6,982 nt of DNA from Oscillospiraceae bacterium (GTDB lineage: Bacteria; Bacillota; Clostridia; Oscillospirales; CAG-272): contig SVQS01000098.1 of the NCBI GenBank assembly GCA_015065205.1, positions 1-6,982 on the forward strand. Reading direction: 5' to 3'. The stretch's first letter is position 1, and every line of letters begins with the position of its first letter. A program made the position numbers and the translations under genes. The notes under the pieces are model-generated. The model was not told the origin of the DNA, ran no database searches, and saw only the letters and a list, made by a program, of their open reading frames with translations. Shown here one piece after another: positions 1 to 5,956 of this stretch.

Positions 1-1
1 T

Positions 2-325
2 CTCATCGGTGCTATCGTTGTGGGAACGGGACTGCCCGGCATCTCCAACGAGGGCAATATCCTCTCTGAATATTACGAAAACACGCGCGGTTCGGGCTTT
101 GATTACGCCTACCGATATCCCGGCTACAGCCGCGTTTTGCAGGCGGCTGGACGCGTTATTCGCCGTGACGACGACCGTGGTGTTGTTGTTTTGGTAGACG
201 ATTCGTGGGGAAGCGAAAAAGGGAACGACGAATGGGATGCCCATTGGTCAAAACCCGCAACAGTTGCAAGAAACGCCACAGAACTTGCAGAAATATTGCG
301 AATTTTTTGGAAAAAATTCAAATAA
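2..325 (+). CDS. Rad3/DinG-type ATP-dependent DNA helicase, C-terminal fragment
   Basis: This is the 3' end of a gene that begins before the window; the frame is open from base 2 to the TAA at 323-325, about 107 residues. It reads LIGAIVVGTGLPGIS near the edge, then a FDYAYRYPG stretch, then QAAGRVIRRDDDRGVVVLVDD (DNA from 140). The QxxGRxxR segment is motif VI of superfamily 2 helicases, and the surrounding pattern is typical of the Rad3/XPD/DinG group, where motif VI supplies the arginine finger for ATP hydrolysis. The family unwinds DNA 5' to 3' in repair and often carries an iron-sulfur cluster, but the N-terminal part that would show this lies outside the window. The last 40 or so residues are a variable tail ending in FWKKFK. 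No convincing terminator follows; the next 108 bases are AT-rich. The family call is firm; the exact subfamily is not. Confidence 0.85.
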   Translation, partial: LIGAIVVGTGLPGISNEGNILSEYYENTRGSGFDYAYRYPGYSRVLQAAGRVIRRDDDRGVVVLVDDSWGSEKGNDEWDAHWSKPATVARNATELAEILRIFWKKFK

Positions 326-370
326 GATAAAAATTTTGCATAAAAACATAAAAAACCTTGCAAAAACCTA

Positions 371-399
371 TTGCATTTTGCTGTCAAGTGTGATATACT
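371..399 (+). promoter_or_regulatory. Probable sigma-A promoter of the aminotransferase gene
   Basis: The -10 box TATACT (394-399) is preceded by TGA, an extended -10 TGn. A weak -35 box, TTGCAT (371-376), sits exactly 17 bases upstream. The promoter ends 34 bases before the ATG at 434, and AGGAG (423-427) lies 6 bases before that start. It would make the aminotransferase independent of the helicase gene upstream. Confidence 0.6.
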
Positions 400-433
400 G
401 TAGCAGATGACTAAAAAGCAATAGGAGATTGAT

Positions 434-1726
434 ATGGAATTCTCACAGATGAGTCGCGCCCAACAGATGGCGCTTTTGCAAGAGCTTAGAAATGAATACG
501 CAAAAGAGAAGGCAAAGGGTCTCTCCCTCGACCTCTCGCGTGGCAAACCCAGCCCCGATCAGCTCGACCTGATGAATGATCTGTTCGACAGTATGGATTC
601 AAGCGTGGATTGCTACACCGAGGATGGTGTTGACTGCCGCAATTACGGTCTCTTGACCGGCATTCCCGAGGCAAAGCGTCTGTTCTCTGAGTTGCTCGAT
701 ATTCCCGAGGAAAACCTTATTGTTGCAGGAAACTCCTCTCTAAACTTAATGTACGATACGGTTGCACGCGCTATGCTGTATGGCGTATGTGATAGCGGCC
801 GTCCTTGGTGCCGCGAGGAAGAAATTAAGTTTTTGTGTCCTTCTCCCGGCTACGACCGTCACTTTGGCATTTGTGAGTCTCTCGGTATTAAAATGATTGC
901 CGTAGATATGACGCCCACAGGTCCTGATATGGATGTGATTGAAGCACTTGTTGCAAACGATGCTTCCATCAAGGGTATGTGGTGTATTCCCAAGTATTCT
1001 AACCCCGATGGCATTACCTATTCCGACGAGACCGTTGCGCGCTTGGCTTCGATGAAGACAGCGGCACCCGATTTTCGTATCTTTTGGGATAATGCCTATG
1101 CGGTGCACGATCTCTATCCCGACCGTCACGACACACTTGCTGATATTTTTGAGGCTTGTACGGCGGCAGGAAATCCCAATCGCCCCTTCTTCTTCGCATC
1201 CACCTCAAAGATTACATTCCCGGGTGCAGGCGTAGCGGTTATGGCGGCATCGAGTGAGAATCTGAAGCAGATCTTGCCTATCCTTGCCGCACAAACCATC
1301 GGCTTTGATAAGCTCAATCAGCTTCGCCACGTACGCTATTTCAAAAAGGCGGAGAATATTCACGCCCACATGATGAAATTGGCAGAGAAGCTGCGCCCCA
1401 AGTTTGATCTCACCCACGAGATCCTTGAGCGCGACTTGATTCCCGCAGGCATCGCGCATTGGACGCGCCCCTTGGGGGGATACTTTATTAGCTTGTTCGT
1501 TCTTCCCGGAACGGCAAAGCGCACTTGGACACTCTGTCGCGAAGCAGGTGTTGTCATGACCAACGTCGGTGCGACCTATCCCTATCGCCACGACCCCAAA
1601 GATAGCAATATTCGTATTGCTCCTACCTATCCCGACCTTGAGAATCTGGAAGCGGCTATGTGCATTCTCACCCTTTGTGCACGGATAGCAGCCCTCGAAA
1701 AGCTCACCGAGGAACAAGGAGCATAA
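434..1726 (+). CDS. PLP-dependent aminotransferase, aspartate aminotransferase Ic type
   Basis: A 430-residue fold-type I PLP enzyme that probably exchanges amino groups between aspartate and 2-oxoglutarate in the cytoplasm. Visible landmarks are the N-terminal SRGKPSPDQLDL segment, YGLLTGIPEAKRLF, the N-P of YSNPDG (Asn190, Pro191), WDNAYAVHD (Asp219 for the PLP ring nitrogen, Tyr222 for its hydroxyl), STSKITFPGAG (Lys259 as Schiff-base lysine) and NIRIAPTYP (Arg394, the substrate carboxylate arginine). All catalytic positions are intact. The sequence pattern fits the family first annotated as MocR-like aminotransferase and later characterised as aspartate aminotransferase subgroup Ic (Corynebacterium AspT type). 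There is no DNA-binding GntR domain, so it is an enzyme rather than a MocR regulator. The start is fixed by AGGAG at 423-427. It is followed by an intrinsic terminator and appears monocistronic. Substrate specificity is inferred from the family. Confidence 0.9.
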   Translation: MEFSQMSRAQQMALLQELRNEYAKEKAKGLSLDLSRGKPSPDQLDLMNDLFDSMDSSVDCYTEDGVDCRNYGLLTGIPEAKRLFSELLDIPEENLIVAGNSSLNLMYDTVARAMLYGVCDSGRPWCREEEIKFLCPSPGYDRHFGICESLGIKMIAVDMTPTGPDMDVIEALVANDASIKGMWCIPKYSNPDGITYSDETVARLASMKTAAPDFRIFWDNAYAVHDLYPDRHDTLADIFEACTAAGNPNRPFFFASTSKITFPGAGVAVMAASSENLKQILPILAAQTIGFDKLNQLRHVRYFKKAENIHAHMMKLAEKLRPKFDLTHEILERDLIPAGIAHWTRPLGGYFISLFVLPGTAKRTWTLCREAGVVMTNVGATYPYRHDPKDSNIRIAPTYPDLENLEAAMCILTLCARIAALEKLTEEQGA

Positions 1727-1732
1727 TGCCGA

Positions 1733-1772
1733 GCGGATCGCACCCAAACGGGATTCTGCGATCCGCATTTTT
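1733..1772 (+). terminator. Intrinsic terminator after the aminotransferase gene
   Basis: A perfect 10-bp inverted repeat, GCGGATCGCA (1733-1742) with TGCGATCCGC (1757-1766), encloses a 14-base loop and is followed by A and five Ts (1768-1772). It starts 6 bases after the aminotransferase stop. The ribosome binding site of the next gene lies only about 10 bases beyond the T run, so any transcript reaching the radical SAM gene must read through it or start within it. Confidence 0.85.
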
Positions 1773-1794
1773 ATCGAACAGAAAGGAGCATCTT

Positions 1795-2754
1795 ATGACG
1801 CAGGCATCACGCAATCCATTCCCGCACAGCGATAGCAACAAGCGGTATTATACCTATGACTATTATCTGCGCCATACCCTCGGCGCAAAATGCGCCAAGC
1901 TTCCGCTGGATATCGGGCTCACTTGCCCCAACATTGATGGAAAATGCGCCAAAGGCGGATGCATTTACTGCTCGGGGCGGGGGAGCGGTGACTTTGCTCC
2001 CGAAGCAACTCTTTCGGTCGGTGAACAAATTCAAAAGCAAAAAGAAAATTACGCTCACAAATGGGATACGAAAAATTGCATTGCGTACTTCCAAGCGCAC
2101 ACCAACACCTATGCGCCCCTGCCTTTTTTGAAGGAGAAATTTGAAGAAGCCCTCGCAGAGGAAGGAATTGTAGGTCTCAACATCGCAACCCGCGCCGACT
2201 GCCTCGAAGATGACGTTGTCGAATACCTCGCCTCTCTTGCCGAGCGCACCACGCTGACGGTGGAGCTTGGACTGCAAACATCCAATGATGAGAGTGCCGC
2301 ACGCATCAACCGTGGGCACGATTTTGCAACCTTCTGCAAAGGATTTTCCAAACTGCGTGCCGCAAGTGCGAAGATAAATATTTGCGTGCACATCATTTTC
2401 GGTCTCCCCGAAGAGGACGACCAAACGATGCTGCAAACCGTGCGCGACGTTGCCAAACTGCACCCCGACCAAGTCAAAATTCATTTGTTGCACGTGCTCA
2501 AATACACGCGCCTTGCAAAGCTGTACGAGGGCGGTGCATATTCGCCTTTGGAAAGGGAACACTACATTCATCTTGTGGCAGATGCACTCGAAATTCTGCC
2601 CCCCGACATCGTTATCGCGCGCCTGACGGGCGATGGCATGGCAGATGACCTCCTTGCTCCTTTGTGGAGTCGCAAAAAGACGACGGTTATCAACGATATT
2701 GATAAACTCCTTTTTGCAAGAGATTCTTGGCAGGGGAAGAAGTATAAAACTTAA
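1795..2754 (+). CDS. TIGR01212/YhcC-family radical SAM protein (YtqA-like)
   Basis: A 319-residue cytoplasmic radical SAM enzyme, about the length of E. coli YhcC. Near the N terminus the pattern LPLDIGLTCPNIDGKC is followed by GGCIYC. The cysteines are Cys44, Cys51, Cys56 and Cys59; Cys44, Cys56 and Cys59 match the family's cluster ligands, which bind a [4Fe-4S] cluster that cleaves S-adenosylmethionine. Later segments, FQAHTNTYAP, IATRADCL, TVELGLQTSND and HIIFGLPEED, follow the Elp3-like radical SAM barrel. Related B. subtilis YtqA has been proposed (as MnmL) to act in wobble-uridine modification of tRNA, so tRNA modification is the best functional lead but is not shown here. The frame stays open upstream to 1660, but ATG 1795 is chosen because GAAAGGAG (1781-1788) lies 6 bases before it and family homology begins after it. 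No methyltransferase partner (YtqB type) is adjacent. Confidence 0.9.
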   Translation: MTQASRNPFPHSDSNKRYYTYDYYLRHTLGAKCAKLPLDIGLTCPNIDGKCAKGGCIYCSGRGSGDFAPEATLSVGEQIQKQKENYAHKWDTKNCIAYFQAHTNTYAPLPFLKEKFEEALAEEGIVGLNIATRADCLEDDVVEYLASLAERTTLTVELGLQTSNDESAARINRGHDFATFCKGFSKLRAASAKINICVHIIFGLPEEDDQTMLQTVRDVAKLHPDQVKIHLLHVLKYTRLAKLYEGGAYSPLEREHYIHLVADALEILPPDIVIARLTGDGMADDLLAPLWSRKKTTVINDIDKLLFARDSWQGKKYKT

Positions 2755-2760
2755 AAAATG

Positions 2761-2793
2761 GGCAGGCTTGAGTGAAATTCAGCCGTCCTATTT
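2761..2793 (+). terminator. Possible weak terminator after the radical SAM gene
   Basis: An imperfect hairpin follows the stop codon. GGCT (2765-2768) pairs with AGCC (2781-2784), with flanking GA/TC inside (one bulged T) and GG/CC outside across a 2-base internal mismatch. The following sequence TATTTACTTTTG is T-rich but is not a clean run. The end of this region overlaps the start of the next promoter. It is much weaker than the terminators at 1733 and 5916. Confidence 0.35.
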
Positions 2794-2819
2794 ACTTTTG
2801 TCAAGATATGTGGTATAAT
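2791..2819 (+). promoter_or_regulatory. Sigma-A promoter of the nucleotidyltransferase-acyltransferase unit
   Basis: A consensus TATAAT (2814-2819) is preceded by TGG, giving an extended -10. A 4-of-6 match to the -35 box, TTTACT (2791-2796), is placed 17 bases upstream. The ATG at 2856 follows 36 bases later, with GGAG at 2844-2847 as ribosome binding site. Confidence 0.7.
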
Positions 2820-2855
2820 AAATGAAACAAATACGAATTTAACGGAGCGACTAAA

Positions 2856-3515
2856 ATGATAGACATTACTATTTGGATGCAGAACTTCTTGCAGACATTA
2901 AATGAAATTTTCAAAAATCGCGTATGGTTTGTTGGCTTGCAGGGGAGTTACGGTCGCGGCGAGGCAACAGAAACAAGCGATATTGATGTGGTTGTTATTT
3001 TGGATGAACTGTCCTCTACAGATATCCAAACTTATAACACAATGTTGAACACCTTGCCAAACAGAGAACTGATTTGCGGTTTTCTTTCGGGCAAAAAGGA
3101 AATTGTGAATTGGGAACCATCCGACTTGTTCCAATTTTGCTATGATACAACACCAATCAAAGGAAGCCTTGATGAGGTTCTATCTAGGGTTGATGAAAGT
3201 GCTGTGAAAAGAGCAATTAAAATCGGTGCTTGCAACATCTATCACGGATGTGTTCACAATATGCTACACGAAAAGAGCGAGGATGTTTTGCGCGGTCTTT
3301 ACAAATCGGCTTCTTTTGTAGTGCAGGCAATCGTCTTTTTAGAGAGGGGAACCTATATCAAGCGTCAAGAAGAATTGCTTACGGTTGCAAGACCTGATGA
3401 ACAAGTTATTATCAATACATTTTTAAGTTTGAAAAAAGGCGGAACGGTTGATTTTATTTCAATGTCTCAAACTCTATTTGCTTGGGCAAAGAAGTGGATT
3501 TTGGAAAACAGTTAA
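2856..3515 (+). CDS. Small nucleotidyltransferase-domain protein
   Basis: A 219-residue soluble protein with the polymerase beta-like nucleotidyltransferase signature near its N terminus: GSYGRGEATETSDIDVVV at residues 30-47. Gly30-Ser31 would hold the nucleotide, and Asp42 and Asp44 are the paired metal-binding carboxylates. A third catalytic carboxylate is not obvious. The rest, roughly residues 60-219, contains a FCYDTTPIKGS segment and then helical sequence that could be a HEPN-like or substrate-binding domain. Family members transfer an NMP to small molecules, as in antibiotic adenylyltransferases, or to proteins or RNA, as in MNT antitoxins. The target here cannot be told. No separate HEPN toxin gene lies beside it, so a toxin-antitoxin role is not favoured. 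It has its own promoter and is the first gene of an AT-rich pair; the next gene begins within about 30 bases and is probably co-transcribed. Confidence 0.75.
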   Translation: MIDITIWMQNFLQTLNEIFKNRVWFVGLQGSYGRGEATETSDIDVVVILDELSSTDIQTYNTMLNTLPNRELICGFLSGKKEIVNWEPSDLFQFCYDTTPIKGSLDEVLSRVDESAVKRAIKIGACNIYHGCVHNMLHEKSEDVLRGLYKSASFVVQAIVFLERGTYIKRQEELLTVARPDEQVIINTFLSLKKGGTVDFISMSQTLFAWAKKWILENS

Positions 3516-3545
3516 ATAAATTCAAAGATGAAGAGGGAAGGTGAA

Positions 3546-4106
3546 GTGATAAGCTTGAGACCATTCAAAAACAAAATGATTTTGATAACCGTTTTCTTGC
3601 TGATTGCATTTGCAATACTCTTGCCTGTTTTCATTGTGACAAAAAACGCTATTGTCGAGGTCGTTACCGTTACGGTCGGTATTACTCTTTATCATTTTGC
3701 AGTGAGACTTGCCGTTGGCACTGTTGTGAATTTCATTATGAAAAACAAAGCCAACTATAAAAACGTATGGTTTCGCGAAAAAGGCTTTGAGGGCAAGTTT
3801 TACAAATTGCTACGTGTGCGAAAGTGGAAAAAGTATCTCCCGACATACGATCCCGATACGTTTGATGCAAGCCAAAGAAACGTTAAAGAGATTGTGGGCG
3901 CGACCTGTCAAGCAGAAATCGTTCACGAGGTCATAATGGTATTTAGCCTTTTGCCAATCGCTTCAATACCGTTCCTTGGCGGAGCAACGGCAATGATTGT
4001 TACATCTGTTTTGGCAATGCTGTTTGATTTTTTGTTTGTGATACTGCAACGATATAACAGACCCAAGCTCGTAAGAGTCATGGATCGGTTTCAAAAATTA
4101 AAGTAG
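3546..4106 (+). CDS. Membrane protein resembling CrtO-family glycosyl-diaponeurosporenoate acyltransferase
   Basis: About 186 residues with hydrophobic segments at roughly 11-31, 36-61 and 128-167, the last probably two helices. The amphipathic middle holds WFREKGFEGKFYKLL followed by RKWKKYLPTYD, and the C-terminal side has QRYNRPKL (168-175). His50 and His127 lie in or next to membrane segments. This layout and the QRYNRP motif resemble proteins annotated as glycosyl-4,4'-diaponeurosporenoate acyltransferase (CrtO), which attaches a fatty acid to a glycosylated carotenoid in staphyloxanthin synthesis. No carotenoid gene is nearby, so the true substrate is unknown and a different lipid or polyisoprenoid is possible. 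The GTG start at 3546 is preferred because GAGGG (3533-3537) precedes it by 8 bases. The ATG at 3528 gives 6 more residues but has no ribosome binding site, though it could be translationally coupled to the upstream stop. Confidence 0.6.
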   Translation: MISLRPFKNKMILITVFLLIAFAILLPVFIVTKNAIVEVVTVTVGITLYHFAVRLAVGTVVNFIMKNKANYKNVWFREKGFEGKFYKLLRVRKWKKYLPTYDPDTFDASQRNVKEIVGATCQAEIVHEVIMVFSLLPIASIPFLGGATAMIVTSVLAMLFDFLFVILQRYNRPKLVRVMDRFQKLK

Positions 4107-4188
4107 AACACAACCCCGTTTTTTTAAGAACCGTGGCTTTCTCGTAAAATCATCTTTTCCAAAGAAATTTGTAAACATTTTTGTTTTT

Positions 4189-4219
4189 TTGCAAAATCGA
4201 CGCGAAAGCGTGGTATAAT
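4189..4219 (+). promoter_or_regulatory. Probable sigma-A promoter of the SGNH hydrolase operon
   Basis: A consensus TATAAT (4214-4219) is preceded by TGG (extended -10). A weak -35 candidate, TTGCAA (4189-4194), has a longish 19-base spacer. The extended -10 probably compensates. AGGAG (4237-4241) and ATG 4248 follow. The preceding gap from 4107 is T-rich, with no clear terminator hairpin. Confidence 0.6.
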
Positions 4220-4247
4220 AAAAGCACCTCGATTTTAGGAGACGTTT

Positions 4248-4649
4248 ATGAAGACTTTCACAAAAATCAAACAATGGTTGGTTGGCGGTTGCGTGTGGTA
4301 CGCTATTATTTCTCTTATATTCTTAATCATCGACCTTATCATTTCAAGCAACAATGCTACGCACGTCGTTTCTGCTACATCCTTTTTGCTTATGTTCCCG
4401 TTTGGACTCTCAATGTCGGGGGCAGGGATGCTCTACAAATCAAAATTGCCGCGTTGGTCGCGCATCCTTTTGCACTACGTTATCTCGGTAGTATCCTTCC
4501 TCTTGTTTATGCTCCTGCCGGCAGGTAGCATATCGTCGGGTGTTTACGTGCTCCTCATGCTTGTACTCCTCACCGTTATTTATTGGATTCTTTTCGCACT
4601 GGTACATATCTTCTCCATACGTTGGAAACGCGTGGTGGAAGAGGACTGA
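4248..4649 (+). CDS. Small four-helix membrane protein, possibly DUF3021-like
   Basis: A 133-residue protein that is almost entirely hydrophobic, with four predicted membrane helices at about residues 11-32, 40-62, 73-91 and 98-121. It has a short basic start (MKTFTKIK) and a charged end (RWKRVVEED). I do not recognise it with certainty. Length and four-helix layout, with a charged KSKLPRW linker between helices 2 and 3, resemble DUF3021 proteins, which often accompany LytTR regulators, but no such regulator is visible here. The start is supported by AGGAG 6 bases upstream. It is the first gene of an operon: the secreted SGNH hydrolase gene starts 19 bases after its stop, and a DUF4358-like lipoprotein follows. 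A supporting role for envelope enzymes is possible but is only inference from position. Confidence 0.7.
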   Translation: MKTFTKIKQWLVGGCVWYAIISLIFLIIDLIISSNNATHVVSATSFLLMFPFGLSMSGAGMLYKSKLPRWSRILLHYVISVVSFLLFMLLPAGSISSGVYVLLMLVLLTVIYWILFALVHIFSIRWKRVVEED

Positions 4650-4668
4650 TGCAAAGGAAGGCTCCCCT

Positions 4669-5397
4669 ATGAAGACTTGGTTAAAATTGCTTACTGTTTT
4701 TCTGGCTTTTTGTATGTTGACAGTATCTATCCAAGCCGAGTGTGGGGAGCCTTTCGTTTTAACAAAAACGCAAGAAGACGCTCTTTCGGGCGTCTTCTTT
4801 TTTGGAGAATCGACCACAGCGCATCTCTCGCGCACAGGTGGTGTTCTAGATAGCGATGCTCACCGCCAAAAGGTCTTGCGTGACGAAAGCGGTACGCGAT
4901 GCTTGGATATGCGCATCCTGTCCTCACCCGTTTTTTATTATGAGGGAAACAAAGCCGAAAAAATCTCCTTTGCCGAGGTGGTGGAACGTGCACAGCCGCG
5001 CGTGCTGGTGCTCTCCTTCGGGCTGAACGGTCTTTCGCGTTGGACGCGTGACACCGATGTCTTTTTGCGCAACTACCGCGCACTGATTGACGGAATTTTT
5101 GAACGTTCCCCCCACACGCACATTCTTTTGCAATCGGTCTATCCCGTGGGGGAGAACACCGGTTTTTCCGCCCCCACCCAAGAGTTAAATCGGCAAATTT
5201 GCAAGCTTAACGGTCATATTTCATCCCTTGCAAACGAGTATCCAAACGTCGAATACGTCAACACCGCCGCACTTCTGACAGATGCGGACGGCACGTTGCT
5301 CTCAATCTACAACAGCGGTGACGGCATTCACCTGACCAACGAGGCGTACCGTATAATTTTGCGCTTTTTGTGCCAATCTATCAGTACACAAGAATAG
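4669..5397 (+). CDS. Secreted SGNH/GDSL-family hydrolase
   Basis: A 242-residue protein with a signal peptide at 1-23 (basic MKTWLK, hydrophobic core, SIQA before the likely cleavage). The SGNH blocks are in order: FFGEST at 43-49, with Ser48 as nucleophile in a GES variant of GDS; LSFGLNGL at 115-122, with Asn120 as oxyanion-hole residue; and GDGIHLTNEAY at 217-227, with Asp218 and His221 completing the triad. Such enzymes remove or transfer acyl groups on carbohydrates and lipids outside the cell; an O-acetyl group on a surface glycan is a plausible target but is inferred. ATG 4669 is chosen over upstream in-frame codons because AAAGGAAGG (4653-4661) precedes it and the signal peptide starts there. 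It lies 19 bases after the membrane-protein gene and 15 before the lipoprotein gene. Unusually, codons for residues 35-45 contain a strong terminator-like hairpin (4772-4803). Confidence 0.85.
   Translation: MKTWLKLLTVFLAFCMLTVSIQAECGEPFVLTKTQEDALSGVFFFGESTTAHLSRTGGVLDSDAHRQKVLRDESGTRCLDMRILSSPVFYYEGNKAEKISFAEVVERAQPRVLVLSFGLNGLSRWTRDTDVFLRNYRALIDGIFERSPHTHILLQSVYPVGENTGFSAPTQELNRQICKLNGHISSLANEYPNVEYVNTAALLTDADGTLLSIYNSGDGIHLTNEAYRIILRFLCQSISTQE
4772..4803 (+). terminator. Terminator-like hairpin inside the SGNH hydrolase gene
   Basis: A perfect 10-bp repeat, AAGAAGACGC (4772-4781) with GCGTCTTCTT (4790-4799), is extended inward by a T-G wobble and a C-G pair to a TTTC loop. It runs directly into six Ts (4798-4803). 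By sequence it is a strong intrinsic terminator, yet it sits about 105 bases into an intact coding frame. The structure is certain; whether it terminates transcription in the cell, given that ribosomes translating the message may prevent folding, is not known. Confidence 0.55.
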
Positions 5398-5412
5398 CAA
5401 AGGGGAGAGAAA

Positions 5413-5910
5413 ATGAAACCAATGTTCAAAAAAATGATTTGCATCGCGCTGGTCATCCTTACGCTTTTGGCGACCGCTTGCGCAAAAGAGGAATACAAAA
5501 CGGACATCGACGTTGACGACATTGCCGAAGCGTTGATGCAAAAAACGCCCACCGAAAGCGTGTGGATCGATGAGGATCAAGACTTTATCAAGGAATACGT
5601 CACCGTTCCCGAATATATCAAGGAAAGTCACATTTATTACGCGCAAAACACCAACGATCTTGACGAGTTCGGCGTTTTTGAGGTAGAGGAAGGAAAGGCA
5701 AATGCGGTGCGTTCAATGCTGATGCAGGGATATCTGCAAAAACTTTATACCGAAAACTTGGAGTGGTATAACTCCTATATGCCAACAGAGACGCCCAAGC
5801 TCCGCGATGCCGAGGTCCGCGTCTTTGGCAACTGTGTGGCGTACGCGGTTCTTTCCCCCGAAAACCGCAAAGCCTTTTTTGATGAGTGTGAAAAGTTACT
5901 GAAAAAATGA
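5413..5910 (+). CDS. DUF4358-like lipoprotein
   Basis: A 165-residue lipoprotein precursor. A short basic start (MKPMFKK) leads into a hydrophobic stretch ending LLATAC, with Cys23 as the likely lipidated residue, so the mature protein would be anchored outside the membrane. The mature part has an acidic region and then a FGVFEVEEGKANAVRSMLMQGYLQ segment and VRVFGNCVAYAVL near the end. These match my recollection of DUF4358, a family of unknown function common in Clostridia and often found near SGNH hydrolases and MBOAT acyltransferases. The immediately upstream SGNH gene supports this, and no MBOAT gene is in the window. AAGGGGAG (5400-5407) gives a strong ribosome binding site 5 bases before ATG 5413. 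It is the last gene of the operon and is followed by a bidirectional terminator. A role in surface-polymer modification is inference. Confidence 0.75.
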   Translation: MKPMFKKMICIALVILTLLATACAKEEYKTDIDVDDIAEALMQKTPTESVWIDEDQDFIKEYVTVPEYIKESHIYYAQNTNDLDEFGVFEVEEGKANAVRSMLMQGYLQKLYTENLEWYNSYMPTETPKLRDAEVRVFGNCVAYAVLSPENRKAFFDECEKLLKK

Positions 5911-5915
5911 AAAAG

Positions 5916-5949
5916 AGAGCCATTATGGAAAAACCATAGTGGCTCTTTT
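5916..5949. terminator. Bidirectional intrinsic terminator between convergent genes
   Basis: A 13-bp stem with one G-T wobble, AGAGCCATTATGG (5916-5928) with CCATAGTGGCTCT (5934-5946), closes an AAAAA loop. On the plus strand it is followed by TTTT (5946-5949). On the minus strand it is followed by the complement of the A-rich 5903-5914, giving T runs. It lies in the 46-base gap between the lipoprotein gene and the convergent membrane-protein gene and can end both. Confidence 0.85.
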
Positions 5950-5956
5950 GGTATGA

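Noticed and set aside
407..424. Five-codon frame (MTKKQ) just before the aminotransferase ribosome binding site, a possible leader peptide.
   Set aside because: It has no ribosome binding site of its own and no following attenuator hairpin; a frame this short is expected by chance.
1660..1794. Upstream extension of the radical SAM frame overlapping the aminotransferase gene.
   Set aside because: It would run through the terminator hairpin, and the well-placed GAAAGGAG supports the start at 1795.
1205..2571. Long minus-strand open frames at 1205-1768 and 1807-2571 (187 and 254 residues).
   Set aside because: They lie antisense to two strongly recognisable enzymes, lack recognisable domains, and reflect the codon composition of the plus-strand genes.
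2856..4106. Nucleotidyltransferase plus neighbour as an MNT/HEPN toxin-antitoxin pair.
   Set aside because: The neighbour is a multi-helix membrane protein without a HEPN RxxxxH pattern, and the nucleotidyltransferase is longer than typical MNT antitoxins.
4200..4211. ACGC-GAAA-GCGT small hairpin in the spacer of the promoter at 4189-4219.
   Set aside because: Only four base pairs, upstream of the transcription start, with no repeated copy to suggest an operator.
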